From contig CAVZPD010000010.1 in the NCBI GenBank assembly GCA_963777045.1, forward strand, positions 62,001-126,000: a stretch of DNA of 64,000 nt, read 5' to 3'. A program made the translations under genes and the position numbers. Source of the DNA: JAPSGM01 sp963777045. GTDB taxonomy: Bacteria > Chloroflexota > Limnocylindria > QHBO01. Below the pieces are notes generated by a model that was given only the letters and a program-made list of their open reading frames with translations, made no database searches and had not been told where the DNA came from. Of the stretch, positions 49,439 to 58,449 are shown piece by piece (position 1 is the first letter of the stretch; each line of letters begins with the position of its first letter).

Positions 49439-49903
49439 ATGAGCACAGTCCAGAAGTCGATCGACGTCAATACCCCCATCCGAACGGCCTACGACCAGTG
49501 GACCCAGTTCGAGGATTTCCCGCGATTCATGAAGAGCGTCAAGTCGGTCAAGCAGACCGACGAGACGCACCTGCACTGGACCGCTGAGGTCGCCGGCCGG
49601 GACGAGGAGTGGGATGCGGAGATCACGGAGCAGAAGCCCGACGAGCGGGTTGCGTGGCGCTCCACGGAGGGCGCCGAGAACGCGGGCGTCGTGACCTTCC
49701 ATCGGATCGACGACGACACCACGCGCGTCACCCTGCAGATGGACGTCGAGCCGCAGGGCGTGATCGAGTCGGCGGGTGATGCGCTCGGCGTTCTCGACCG
49801 CCGCGTCCAGGGAGACCTCGAGCGCTTCAAGGAGTTCATCGAGGAGCGTGGTGCACCCACCGGTGCGTGGCGCGGCAAGGTGGACAGCCCCTCGGAGCGC
49901 TGA
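49439..49903 (+). CDS. SRPBCC/polyketide cyclase-like protein
   Basis: A 154-residue protein with GGGAGGAAC just before ATG 49439. The START-like fold begins VQKSIDVNTPIRTAYDQWTQFEDFPRFMKSVKSV and continues ERVAWRSTEG and FHRIDDDTTRVTLQMDVEPQG. Such proteins bind small hydrophobic ligands; the substrate is unknown. Confidence 0.88.
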   Translation: MSTVQKSIDVNTPIRTAYDQWTQFEDFPRFMKSVKSVKQTDETHLHWTAEVAGRDEEWDAEITEQKPDERVAWRSTEGAENAGVVTFHRIDDDTTRVTLQMDVEPQGVIESAGDALGVLDRRVQGDLERFKEFIEERGAPTGAWRGKVDSPSER

Positions 49904-49915
49904 GCGGGCGACACC

Positions 49916-50329
49916 ATGAGTGACGAGCGATTCCCCGCGCCCCGACCGTCGAACGAACCGCTCGACGGCATGACCGGGGCGACGGGGAACCTCACCCCCG
50001 ACGACGCGGACGATGCGTTCGTGCCCGCCGAGCGGCGCGAGGCCGAGGATCCCGAGACGGCTCGCCACCTGACCGCCGCGTCCCACCGCCGCCGCGAGGC
50101 ACGACGCGCAATGAGCGACGACGATCCGGGGAGCCTGATCCCGAGGCGCGACGACGTTCCGCCGAACGACCGTGACGGTGGCTACGGTTCGGAGCACGGA
50201 CTCTCCGGCGACGATCCCGCCTACCTCGAGCAGACGCACCTGCCCCAGCCGTCGCAGGAGGTGCAGCCGGGCAGAGAGCCCCGCCTGGGGGCCGATGAGG
50301 AGCACCAGCCCGAAGAGGACCGCTTCTAG
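49916..50329 (+). CDS. Acidic, probably disordered hypothetical protein
   Basis: A 137-residue protein rich in Asp/Glu/Arg/Pro with no hydrophobic core (RFPAPRPSNEPLDGMTGATG through EQTHLPQPSQEVQP). It starts 12 bp after the SRPBCC gene and may share its transcript. No family recognised; coding status rests on composition and position. Confidence 0.5.
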   Translation: MSDERFPAPRPSNEPLDGMTGATGNLTPDDADDAFVPAERREAEDPETARHLTAASHRRREARRAMSDDDPGSLIPRRDDVPPNDRDGGYGSEHGLSGDDPAYLEQTHLPQPSQEVQPGREPRLGADEEHQPEEDRF

Positions 50330-50335
50330 CGAGTC

Positions 50336-50411
50336 TGGCGCGCCGGACAGGATTCGAACCTGCGACCTTCGGCTCCGGAGGCCGACGCTCTATCCACTGA
50401 GCTACCGGCGC
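50336..50411 (-). tRNA. tRNA-Arg (anticodon CCG)
   Basis: Complete cloverleaf: acceptor GCGCCGG/CCGGCGC with encoded CCA, D-arm TAGCTCAGTGGATAGAGC, anticodon loop CTCCGGA, and T-loop GGTTCGAATCC. 76 nt. Confidence 0.95.
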
Positions 50412-50454
50412 GCGAACCGGGCAGCGAAGTCTAGCAAACCCTCCGGGCTGCCCC

Positions 50455-50640
50455 CTGCCGGGCCCTGGCCGCCACCATTTCGCCAGCTGCTGGCGCTAAC
50501 CGCCAAGTTCCACCGACCTCGCCCGTCTGAGCGCGGGATTCCTGGTCGTTTCCGGCCGCCGGCTGGCGATGCCGCCTCGAAATGGCCCGCGCTGCCAGGT
50601 TCGTGGCCGATACCGCGACCGGCTGGCTGACCGGCTGTTA
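50455..50640. repeat. Intergenic inverted-module repeat related to 11640-11850
   Basis: Contains GGTTCGTGGCCGATACCGCG followed by ACCGGCTGGC at about 50598-50628, a second looser copy (GATTCCTGGTCGTTTCCGGC) at about 50541 and an inverted one (GCCAGCTGCTGGCGCTAACC) near 50480. No gene is supported between 50412 and 50753. Confidence 0.55.
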
Positions 50641-50753
50641 GCGGCGAAGCGCGGCGTCGAATAGCGAGTGGCTCGGCGTGCGAGCGACCGCTTGGCACAC
50701 GAAGTGCAAACGCCTGGTGGGCAAGCACGGCGAAACGCTAGATGGAGGTAGAC

Positions 50754-50828
50754 ATGTACTGGGGTGGAGGGATCATTGGACTGATCCTGTTGATCCTGCT
50801 CATCCTGCTGCTCACGGGAAACCTGTAG
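50754..50828 (+). CDS. 24-aa single-helix membrane peptide
   Basis: MYWGGGIIGLILLILLILLL then TGNL, with GGAGGT 6 nt before the ATG and an intrinsic terminator 30 bp after the stop. It closely parallels the 23-aa peptide at 17050-17121. Compact ribosome-binding-site/helix/terminator architecture makes a real gene likely. Confidence 0.65.
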   Translation: MYWGGGIIGLILLILLILLLTGNL

Positions 50829-50857
50829 CAGCAGCCAGAGCAGCAGCCACGATAGAA

Positions 50858-50883
50858 GAAGGCCCCTCCGAAGAGGGGCCTTC
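50858..50883 (+). terminator. Intrinsic terminator of the 24-aa peptide gene
   Basis: Perfect stem GAAGGCCCCTC / GAGGGGCCTTC with loop CGAA, followed by TCATT. Confidence 0.92.
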
Positions 50884-51093
50884 TCATTGCTGCCGGATTC
50901 GCTAACCACAAGGGCATCTTTCACGCGCGGTTTCCCGCACTACCCTAACCCAAACCTACCCATGGCCTTGTGATCAGTGGTGAATCGCTGTGCGAACAGC
51001 GAACATAGGATACGGTCCGCGGCCTCGAGGGGTCAACGGTCTGGGACTAAGATTCCTTTACATTTCAAAGCGGAAATGGCGGAACCGGGCCTG

Positions 51094-51783
51094 TCAGCCG
51101 GCGCCGCTCCCCTCGATCTGGATCCTCTCGATCACGACCGGGTCGATCGGCGCGTTGTAGGGGTCGCCGGTCGTCTCGACCTGGCCGATGGCGTCGACCA
51201 CATCGGTCCCCTGGACGACCGTGCCCAGGACGCTGTAGTAGGGACGAAGGGTGGGAACGTCCGCCAGCATGATGAAGAACTGGCTCCCGTTCGTATCGGT
51301 GCCGCCGGTGATCTCGCCGGTGTTGAAGTCGTACTGCATGGCGTTGGCCATGGCAACCATGTATCGCTGGTAGGTCAGCGATGGGTCGGGCAGCTCGATC
51401 TCGAAGCGGTAGCCCGGCCCGCCGGTGCCGAGTCCGTCGAAGACCTCGCGGTTCTCCTTCGTCTGTGGGTCGCCGGCCTGCGCCACGAACTCGGGGATCA
51501 CGCGGTGGAAGGTGACGCCGTCGTAGAAGCCGCAGCGGGACAGGGTCACGAAGTTCGCCACGGCGATCGGCGCCGTTGCCGCGTCGAGCTCGATCGTGAA
51601 CTCGCCCCGGTCGGTGCTGACCACGGCGCTGGTGGCGTCGGCAAGGATCGCCTGCGCTCCGTCCGCCGTCGGCGGGGCGCTCGGGCACTCCGGCGTTGGC
51701 GTCGGCGTGGCTCCACCCAGCGAGCAGCCGCCGATGAGGAGCCCGGTGAGCATGGCGGCAGCCAGCGGCAGACGCAGCTTCAT
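51094..51783 (-). CDS. Cyclophilin-type peptidyl-prolyl isomerase lipoprotein
   Basis: A 229-residue surface foldase. The signal peptide ends TGLLIGGC (Cys20 lipidated) and a Pro/Thr linker follows. The cyclophilin domain has FTIELDAATAPIAVANFVTLSRCGFYDGVTFHRVIPEFVAQAGDP, GPGYRFEIELP and GSQFFIMLADVPTL. It is coupled to the upstream DUF885 gene by ATGA (51780-51783). Confidence 0.92.
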   Translation of the reverse strand: MKLRLPLAAAMLTGLLIGGCSLGGATPTPTPECPSAPPTADGAQAILADATSAVVSTDRGEFTIELDAATAPIAVANFVTLSRCGFYDGVTFHRVIPEFVAQAGDPQTKENREVFDGLGTGGPGYRFEIELPDPSLTYQRYMVAMANAMQYDFNTGEITGGTDTNGSQFFIMLADVPTLRPYYSVLGTVVQGTDVVDAIGQVETTGDPYNAPIDPVVIERIQIEGSGAG

Positions 51784-53423
51784 CGGTCCGCCTCCAGCTT
51801 CTGCTCGAAGAGCCGCCAGGCGAACGAGACCGGCATGCTGCCTCCGTAGATCAGCGTGTCGTGGAAGAACTTCAGGTTGAAGGCCGGCCCCATGGCCCGC
51901 TCGACCCGATCGCGAAGGCGGTCGATCATGTGACGGCCGTAGAGGTAGCTGAGCTGGTAGGTGGGCGTGCTGGTGTAGCGCTTCACCTCCGCCACGGCCG
52001 CCGCCTCCTCGAAGCCGGTCTGGTCGACCATGAAGCGAACCGCGTCCTCGAAGCCGATCTCGCCCCGGTGCAGCTGCACGTCCAGGATGATGCGGACGGC
52101 GCGCCAGATGGCGTCGGTGTGCTGGATGTAGCGATGCGTCGGCGTGTCGTCGAACCCGGCCTCCTTCATCATCCGCTCGCAGTAGAAGGCCCACCCTTCG
52201 ACGAACTCGGCGGCCGAGAGGCCGAGCGTCCTGACCAGGCTCGGATTGGTGATGGCACCCGCCAGCTGCTGATGGTGACCGGGATACGCCTCGTGGACGC
52301 TCGTGTTGGAGATGGAGGCGTAGTTGTGCTCGCGCCACATTGCGTCGGTGGCGGGGGGCGTGACGACGTACGTACCGGCCGGGTCCGGGTCGAAGCGCGG
52401 CGGCTCGTAGTAGGCGGCGAAGGGGATGAGGTGCCGTTCGTAGTGGGGCGTCTCGATCACCCGCAGCACGTCCTGCGGCGGCATCGTGGCCAGCTCGTGC
52501 TCGATCACGAAGGACCGCGCCCGAGCCATCGAGCTGCGGTACGCCTCGAGCGCCTCGGGAAAGGTGCCGGGATGGTCATCCTTGACGATGTCCGCCACCT
52601 CGGATGGGCTGGCGCCGGGGTCGATCTCCGCGCAGACCGCGTCGCGCGCCGCCTTCTCGGTCGCCAGGATCTCGTGCCCGACCGCCAGAATCTCGTCGCC
52701 GTCCGCCTCGAGTGCCCGCAGGCGTACCAGCTCCTCGAACTGCTCGGGACCGGTCCGCCACTCGGCTCGGGCGCGCGGCATGAGCTCGTTCTTCAGCCAG
52801 GCCGCGTGCTCGTGGAGTGCGTGACGCAGCTCGTCGGCGGCGCGCTGCAGTCGATGCGACAGCCGCTCCTCCACGTGCTCGCTACGGGCGGCGGCGAGGA
52901 TCGAGTCCAGGAACTGGCCGAAGGCCTCGCTGCTCTCGATGTCGATCTCGACCCAGAGGCGCACGGGCGCTTCCGCGCGCTGGCGGGTCGCGGCGAGGTA
53001 GCGGGGCGCATCCTCCAGGCGTGCAGCGATGGACGTGAGCCGCTCCTCGAGCGGGGCGTAGTCGCGGGTGAAGATGGGGAAGAGGGCGCCTCCGATGTGC
53101 TCGGCACCGTTCGTCGTACCGGCCCACGCCCTTCGCTCCGCAAGCTGGAACCGGGCGAGGCGCGACTCGTGGAGGATCAGGTCGCGGTCGAGGGCGCGGT
53201 CGGGTGACAGGTCAGGGGCGTCGAAGCGCTCCATCTCGGCCATGGTGTCGTCGTGGAAGGCGATCTCACGGTCGACCTCCTCGCGTCCACCATCGGCCAG
53301 CCGGTCATCGTGGTCGTGGATGCCGACGTAGGTGGCGAGCTCGGGATCAATCTGGAGCAGGTCGCGAAACCAGCGGCTCACCGTCCGGTCGAACCGAGCT
53401 TCGGCGTCGTTCCTCGGCTGCAT
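51780..53423 (-). CDS. DUF885 family zinc-dependent carboxypeptidase-like protein
   Basis: A 547-residue soluble protein. The HEAYPGHHQQ motif gives the zinc-binding HExxxH-type site, and further family segments are WAFYCERMMKEAG, TYQLSYLYGRHMI and the N-terminal ELATYVGIHDHDDRL. No signal peptide is seen, so a cytosolic peptidase is likely. Confidence 0.9.
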   Translation of the reverse strand: MQPRNDAEARFDRTVSRWFRDLLQIDPELATYVGIHDHDDRLADGGREEVDREIAFHDDTMAEMERFDAPDLSPDRALDRDLILHESRLARFQLAERRAWAGTTNGAEHIGGALFPIFTRDYAPLEERLTSIAARLEDAPRYLAATRQRAEAPVRLWVEIDIESSEAFGQFLDSILAAARSEHVEERLSHRLQRAADELRHALHEHAAWLKNELMPRARAEWRTGPEQFEELVRLRALEADGDEILAVGHEILATEKAARDAVCAEIDPGASPSEVADIVKDDHPGTFPEALEAYRSSMARARSFVIEHELATMPPQDVLRVIETPHYERHLIPFAAYYEPPRFDPDPAGTYVVTPPATDAMWREHNYASISNTSVHEAYPGHHQQLAGAITNPSLVRTLGLSAAEFVEGWAFYCERMMKEAGFDDTPTHRYIQHTDAIWRAVRIILDVQLHRGEIGFEDAVRFMVDQTGFEEAAAVAEVKRYTSTPTYQLSYLYGRHMIDRLRDRVERAMGPAFNLKFFHDTLIYGGSMPVSFAWRLFEQKLEADR

Positions 53424-53521
53424 CTCGCTGAGAATTCCTCCTGGGCCGCAGCCGGCGGCAGCGACGGATTGGCGGGCAATGACGTTGGGAAGGGGCGATC
53501 CTGGTCCAGGTTCGCGCGGCG

Positions 53522-54568
53522 TCAGCGGGCCGGCTGGAGCGCGCTGCCGAAGAAGCCTAGCACCCAGTCAAGGTAGGCGTCCGGACACACCTCGATCGAC
53601 GCGGCGTGGCCGGCATCCTCGCACTCCTCGAGCTCCACGTCGGAGCCGCCGGTCCTGGCGGCGGCAGCGATCTCGCTGGCGTCGTTGCGTCCCAGCGCGT
53701 CGTCGAGGCCGGCGCTGATGACGAGCAACGGCCGATCGCCGTAGCGTTCCGCAACCTGCACCGGGTCCGCTGAGCTCATGTCCTGGCCGGTGCGGACGAG
53801 GCCCCCGAACAGGATCGCCCACGCGCCGGGCAGCGAGAGCGGGTAGCCCTGCCGGTCGAGCCGCGCCTGCATCGCGTTGGCCAGTGTGCCGTGCGTCGAG
53901 TCGAGGGCCAGCGCGACGACGCGATCGTCGGTGACGGCCTCGTTGAGGGCGGCAGCGCCACCCATCGAGATGCCCAGCACGCCGATCTGGGTCGGCTCCT
54001 TCCGCGCCTCCAGCCAGTCGATCACGGCCCGTACGTCGAGCCGTTCGAGCAGGCCTATGGTGGTGAGGCTGTCGTCGCTCTGCCCGTGATTGCGGAAATC
54101 GAAGAGGACCAGGTTGTAATCCTGGTGCAGGAGGGCGGCGGTCGGGAGCAGCTCGCTCTTGTTCGAGCCGTAGCCGTGCGCGAGCACGATCGTCGGCCCG
54201 TTGGCATTCATGCCCGAACCGGCCGGCACGTACCAGGCCGCCAGCCTGACGCCGTCCGATGTCACCAGGTCGTCGCCGGCCGGCGCCGGCGTGGCTCCGC
54301 AGTCGTCGAGGTCGGCCTCATCCGCCAGTGCCAGATCCGACGCCGAGTCGTAGTTGACGACCTCGTAGGTCCACCCGTAGGCGAGCGCGGGAGTCCGGCA
54401 GGCACGACTGGGCGATGGGGGCTCCACTGCCTGGCCGGAGCCGACGTAGCCGACGTAGCCCAGGTAGCCCACCACCACGACCAGCACGACGACAAGGGCA
54501 ACCGAGAGCCAGCGCCAGATGGCGCCGCCCCGCTCGGATGGGGGCTCCGCCGGCAGCTCGTACGGCAC
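53522..54568 (-). CDS. Membrane-anchored alpha/beta hydrolase
   Basis: A 348-residue protein from GTG 54568. One transmembrane helix (WLSVALVVVLVVVVGYLGYVG, about 20-40) precedes a serine-hydrolase fold: TIVLAHGYGSNKSELLP, VLFDFRNHGQSDDS, nucleophile elbow GVLGISMGGAAALN, LLVISAGLDDALG and a final EDAGHAAS that supplies His. Anchored outside the membrane, it could act on esters or peptides; the substrate is unknown. Confidence 0.87.
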   Translation of the reverse strand: MPYELPAEPPSERGGAIWRWLSVALVVVLVVVVGYLGYVGYVGSGQAVEPPSPSRACRTPALAYGWTYEVVNYDSASDLALADEADLDDCGATPAPAGDDLVTSDGVRLAAWYVPAGSGMNANGPTIVLAHGYGSNKSELLPTAALLHQDYNLVLFDFRNHGQSDDSLTTIGLLERLDVRAVIDWLEARKEPTQIGVLGISMGGAAALNEAVTDDRVVALALDSTHGTLANAMQARLDRQGYPLSLPGAWAILFGGLVRTGQDMSSADPVQVAERYGDRPLLVISAGLDDALGRNDASEIAAAARTGGSDVELEECEDAGHAASIEVCPDAYLDWVLGFFGSALQPAR

Positions 54569-54679
54569 GGGCCGAGTATACGGTCGCGCTCTCGCGGGTC
54601 GTCCCCTACAATCGGTTCCCGTCCCAGCGTACGATCGAAGTCCCCGCACACGTGCGGCGGCGCTCGAACCCCCGTCAGC

Positions 54680-55207
54680 ATGAGGACCTGCTCCAGCGTG
54701 GTCACCCGCAAGTCCACCAAGTCCGGCGCGCGGAACCGATCTTCCGAGCCGGCTACCCGTCCGGCGCGGACGAGGTCGCATACCCTGGCGCCGCCGCACC
54801 TGGGCGAGGCGGCCAGCGCGGCCGTGCTGGCCGTGGCGGTCCTCGGTCTCGCCGTCTTCATCGCGGGTGTCGCCATGGCGGTGTCCGGGCTGACCATCGA
54901 GAGTCGCTACGGGTCCAGCGCACCCCCGAATGCCGGGGAGCTGGGCGTAGGGCAACTGCTCGGCGGGATTGGCCTGGCGTTGCTTGGAGTCCTCCTCAGC
55001 GGTTCGTCGCTGGCGGTGCTGGCCGACGTGGCACGCAGCCGCCCGGTGGCCGCCATCGCTTCGGGCCTTGCTGCGGTGCTCGCAGCCGTCGGCGTGGTAC
55101 TCGTGGAGGCGCAGGTCCGCGGCGACGCGGTGCTCGCCGTCTCGCTGGCCGCGGTAGCGGTCATCTTCGCCGTCGCCGCCGTGATCCTGGTCCGCCCGCG
55201 CCACTGA
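54680..55207 (+). CDS. Multi-helix membrane protein, unknown function
   Basis: About 175 residues with a basic N-terminus and four hydrophobic helices (SAAVLAVAVLGLAVFIAGVAMAV; QLLGGIGLALLGVLLSGSSLAVL; VAAIASGLAAVLAAVGVVLV; AVLAVSLAAVAVIFAVAAVILV). The exact start is uncertain because no ribosome-binding site stands out at ATG 54680. It is followed 15 bp later by a similar membrane gene. Confidence 0.55.
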   Translation: MRTCSSVVTRKSTKSGARNRSSEPATRPARTRSHTLAPPHLGEAASAAVLAVAVLGLAVFIAGVAMAVSGLTIESRYGSSAPPNAGELGVGQLLGGIGLALLGVLLSGSSLAVLADVARSRPVAAIASGLAAVLAAVGVVLVEAQVRGDAVLAVSLAAVAVIFAVAAVILVRPRH

Positions 55208-55222
55208 GCGCGGTCTGGAGCG

Positions 55223-55690
55223 GTGACCCACTCGAACCGCGTCCCTGTCCTGCTGCTGCTGGGCGTGGGACTGCTGCTGCTCGCCCTCAGCGCCGCCTGC
55301 ATCTACGCCGGGCTGGTTCTCGCCGAGCCCATTCACGCACTCCTCCCGCCCATCACGGCCGACGCGGACGCCATTGGTGGCGCGGCCGTCGCCCTGGGCA
55401 TCGGCTTCCTCCTGGCTGGCCTGCTGCACCTCGGAATGGGCTTCGTCCTGGCACGCGGCCGATCGGCAGGCAGTGAGCTGAGCCTCGTCTCCGGGATCAC
55501 GCTCTGCGCGGTCATGGCCGCGCTCGCCATCGCCTGGGCGGTGGCGGCCTTGGTCAGCGCGGCGTCGGGCAGCGCGCCTGCGGAGGGCATGCTGCCGGCC
55601 GGGATCGGGCTGCTTGGCCTGGCATGCCTGTACGGGTGGGCACTGGCCGTGCTGCTGCGCGCCCGCCGCCGGCTCAGGGGGCGAAACTGA
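55223..55690 (+). CDS. Four-helix membrane protein, unknown function
   Basis: A 155-residue product from GTG 55223 with helices at about 8-33, 47-73, 87-112 and 122-146 and a basic C-terminus. The pattern of segments resembles the preceding protein, so the pair may be diverged duplicates or form a complex. No family recognised. Confidence 0.6.
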   Translation: MTHSNRVPVLLLLGVGLLLLALSAACIYAGLVLAEPIHALLPPITADADAIGGAAVALGIGFLLAGLLHLGMGFVLARGRSAGSELSLVSGITLCAVMAALAIAWAVAALVSAASGSAPAEGMLPAGIGLLGLACLYGWALAVLLRARRRLRGRN

Positions 55691-55734
55691 AGCATCGGGC
55701 CGCCCCTGCTATACTCCGCCACCGTCACTTCCGC

Positions 55735-55811
55735 GGGCCCGTGGTGTAGTGGCCAAACATGCCAGCCTGTCACGCTGGAGATCGCCGGTTCGAATCCGGT
55801 CGGGCCCGCCA
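55735..55811 (+). tRNA. tRNA-Asp (anticodon GTC)
   Basis: Acceptor GGGCCCG/CGGGCCC with encoded CCA, D-arm TGGTGTAGTGGCCAAACATGCC, anticodon loop CTGTCAC and T-arm CCGGTTCGAATCCGG. 77 nt. Confidence 0.96.
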
Positions 55812-56048
55812 TTCAGCTTGCACCGCCTCGGGCAGCGCGACGGCCAGCCCATGTCGGTACGCCGCTGGCGTGAGCTGTGCCTCGACGAAGGTAGTGCCGA
55901 CCACTGTGATGCGGGTGTAGACGGCGCGGATCATCTTGGTCCACCACTCGGCCTGCTCGCGTAGCTCCAAGTCCCCCGAGGCGACTAGTTCGTCGAACCG
56001 CCGCAGGCTGCCCGCCAGGTCGCGCAGATAGGCCGTGGGCCGGCCCGC
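55812..56048 (-). pseudogene. C-terminal recombinase-like remnant between two tRNAs
   Basis: The minus strand reads LRDLAGSLRRFDELVASGDLELREQAEWWTKMIRAVYTRITV then FVEAQLTPAAYRHGLAVALP, which resembles the C-terminal helical part of large serine recombinases. It has no N-terminus or catalytic domain and runs directly into the tRNA-Asp 3' end. Best read as debris of an element integrated at a tRNA; the family assignment is weak. Confidence 0.35.
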
Positions 56049-56123
56049 TGGGGAGTGGCCAAGCGGTAAGGCGCCTGACTCTGGATCAGGAGATCGAAGG
56101 TTCGAATCCTTCCGCCCCAGCCA
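56049..56123 (+). tRNA. tRNA-Gln (anticodon CTG)
   Basis: Starts TGGGGAGTGGCCAAGCGGTAAGGC, a common tRNA-Gln start; anticodon loop CTCTGGA, T-arm AAGGTTCGAATCCTT and encoded CCA. 75 nt; one A-G mismatch in the acceptor is usual for this tRNA. Confidence 0.95.
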
Positions 56124-56268
56124 ATCTGACGCCGGCACCACAACAGGTTGTGCTCGCTGCTCACATCGGCGCAGATGTTGTGTTCTCTGCTTGAGTTGCG
56201 AACCTCCGCTGGATGGACCGCAACCGTGCAATGGGCACCTGACACCTCTGACAAATGGGCACCTGATC

Positions 56269-56442
56269 TTGCCCCCCCCGAACGAATGGGCGCTTGAGTC
56301 TGCGGCGGGTCCGCTGACAATCGGCGCCGCCGTCCAGCACTTCCTGACCGCCAAGGCGGCCGAGGGTGCCTCGCCCAAGACGATCGAGTGGTATCGGATG
56401 GTGCTCGGTCGTGCGGCCCGCGATCTCGGGCTGCTCGGGTAG
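56269..56442 (+). pseudogene. Truncated tyrosine-recombinase core-binding fragment
   Basis: A 57-codon frame reading LTIGAAVQHFLTAKAAEGAS then PKTIEWYRMVLGRAARDLG, the N-terminal SAM-like arm of phage-type integrases, then an early TAG. No catalytic domain follows. Upstream, AATGGGCACCTGA is repeated at 56230 and 56254. With the tRNA-Gln just before it, this looks like an integration scar. The rest of 56124-56713 shows no gene. Confidence 0.6.
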
Positions 56443-56713
56443 CCCGCGAAGGCCCTCAGAGGTTCGGGACAAGCGACAGCTGCGACACCTGCAGGACGTC
56501 ATAGGACTCTCGCCTCGGCGGCTGTGGGTGTCGTCTGCAGACTTCACTCGCTCTGCACGCGGCAGCGAGATTCGAAGTGACGAGAATACTGTGGGTTGGC
56601 TGTAGGATGACGGCCGGTGATGATCCGATCCGCTCAGGAGTGCTTCCACCTTGCGGCTATGCATTCGTGGAAGGGCCTCCTCCGGAGCTTGGCACGTTGG
56701 CGCTGGCGGAGAG

Positions 56714-57802
56714 ATGATGGGTGGAATGATGCCGTGGAGGAGATCGTGGCTCCGGCGAGGATGGACCGGGTCAATCTGGCGCTGGATTGCACTGTTCCTT
56801 GCGGGACTCCTGGTCGGCATCGTCGCCGGGGCATACGTGATCGGGCGCCCAACGCTACTGCAGGAGCCAACTTCAGGCAGGGAATCGTTTACTGTTCAGG
56901 ACGGGACGCTGAGCCGTAGCCTTCGGTTTCCGGCTGTCGCGTCATGGACTGTGCTGGGAACCATCCGGTCGCCGGCCAGCGGCATCATCACCGACGTCGT
57001 CTCCGCATCAGGCATCTTTCATGGCGGCGACGTCGTCCTTCGCATCAACGAGCGGCCGATGGTCGTCATACCGGGATCGGTGCCGGCATTCCGAGAGATG
57101 ACCGTCGGAACGCGGGGCCGCGACGTGGCTGCCCTGCAGGCGTATCTGGCCGAGCTTGGCTACGAAGTCGATGACGTCGTGGACGCGTACACCCCGGTTA
57201 CAGCCGCCGCGGTCCGCGCCTGGCAGGGGGCGCTGGGCGTTCCCGCGACAAGCAATGTGCCCCTCGGCGACGTGCTGATCGTCGATCCACTTGCCCTACA
57301 GGCCCCGTTGCGGTGGACCGACGCCGTCGACATCGGGGTTCCACTGACTCCTGGTACCGCGATCCTCGAGCGGTTGAGTGCATCACCGAAACTGACAGTC
57401 GAGTTTGGGGGATCGCCACCAGCCCAACTCGAGACGGGCATCCAGGGCGTTGCCACCTTTCCATCCGGCCAACGGCGGGATGTCACCCTGGCCGCATTCG
57501 AATCGTCTCAGGGTCGCCAGTCGGCCGCGCTCACGGCGGCGAATGGGACCTTGTGCGCGGTCGATGACTGCCTCCGCCTCGCGCCGCCTTCGGGTGACAC
57601 GCTGATCGAGGTGGACTTCATCCTCGTCCATGAAACCAGCGGGCCGCTGCTGCCAGTCGCCGCGATCCAGACCGACGCTTTGGGCCAATCCTTCGTCGAG
57701 CGACCCGACGGGACCCGGCGGCCGGTGACAGTTCTGGTGGCATCGGGCGGAGCGGCCATTGTCGATGGAGTGTCTGCCGGCGAGGAGATCATGCTGCCGT
57801 GA
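56714..57802 (+). CDS. MacA/HlyD-like periplasmic adaptor with peptidoglycan-binding domain
   Basis: A 362-residue membrane-anchored protein: helix IWRWIALFLAGLLVGIVAGAYVI, then a lipoyl/barrel-sandwich-like segment (TIRSPASGIITDVVSASGIFHGGDVVLRINERPMV) interrupted by a peptidoglycan-binding domain (TVGTRGRDVAALQAYLAELGYEVDDVVDAYTP), then beta-barrel-like segments. It is the adaptor of a MacAB-type exporter and overlaps the ATPase gene by GTGA. Confidence 0.82.
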   Translation: MMGGMMPWRRSWLRRGWTGSIWRWIALFLAGLLVGIVAGAYVIGRPTLLQEPTSGRESFTVQDGTLSRSLRFPAVASWTVLGTIRSPASGIITDVVSASGIFHGGDVVLRINERPMVVIPGSVPAFREMTVGTRGRDVAALQAYLAELGYEVDDVVDAYTPVTAAAVRAWQGALGVPATSNVPLGDVLIVDPLALQAPLRWTDAVDIGVPLTPGTAILERLSASPKLTVEFGGSPPAQLETGIQGVATFPSGQRRDVTLAAFESSQGRQSAALTAANGTLCAVDDCLRLAPPSGDTLIEVDFILVHETSGPLLPVAAIQTDALGQSFVERPDGTRRPVTVLVASGGAAIVDGVSAGEEIMLP

Positions 57803-58449
57803 CGGAGGCAGCCCTGATCGCCCACGGCCTGACGTTCGGCTACCCGGGGGCGGCAGAGCCGCTGATCAGGGCGTTCGACATCACCGCGGACGCCGGTGAG
57901 ATGGTGGCTGTGCAGGGACCATCCGGCTGCGGCAAGTCGACGCTGCTCTACCTCCTTGGCCTCCTGATTCAGCCAAGCGCCGGGCGCATTGTGCTGGGCG
58001 GTCAGGACTCCGTTTTGCTCGGCGATGCCGAGCGCAGTCGGATCCGCGCGCACCACATCGGCTTCGTGTTCCAGGATGCTGCGCTCCATCCCAACTTGAC
58101 CGTCGAGGAGAATGTCGCCGAGGGTGCCATTTATGCCGGCACCTCGTACGCTCCCGCGGCACTGCGCGCGAGGGAGCTGTTGGACTCGACAGGCATTGCC
58201 GACATCGCTGGCCGCTGGCCGACGCAGATCTCCGGCGGCCAGGCGCAGCGTGCCGCCCTTTGTCGAGCACTGATACGCAACCCACTCCTCATCCTCGCCG
58301 ATGAACCCACCGGCAATTTGGATCCGGACAACGCCGCAGCTGTGATCGCCGGTCTTCGAGACGCGGCCGGGCATGGGGCTGCAGTCGTCGTCGTGACCCA
58401 CAGCCCCATGGTCGCGAGCGGCTGCGACCGTGTGATCGGGCTGGCATGA
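57799..58449 (+). CDS. ABC transporter ATPase, MacB/LolD type
   Basis: A 216-residue ATPase with Walker A GPSGCGKSTLLYLLG, Q-loop FVFQDAALHPNLTV, signature ISGGQAQRAALCRAL, Walker B LLILADEPTGNLDP and switch VVVVTHSPMVA. This subfamily powers mechanotransmission rather than import. It overlaps both neighbours (GTGA, ATGA), so the three are one unit. Confidence 0.93.
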   Translation: MTEAALIAHGLTFGYPGAAEPLIRAFDITADAGEMVAVQGPSGCGKSTLLYLLGLLIQPSAGRIVLGGQDSVLLGDAERSRIRAHHIGFVFQDAALHPNLTVEENVAEGAIYAGTSYAPAALRARELLDSTGIADIAGRWPTQISGGQAQRAALCRALIRNPLLILADEPTGNLDPDNAAAVIAGLRDAAGHGAAVVVVTHSPMVASGCDRVIGLA

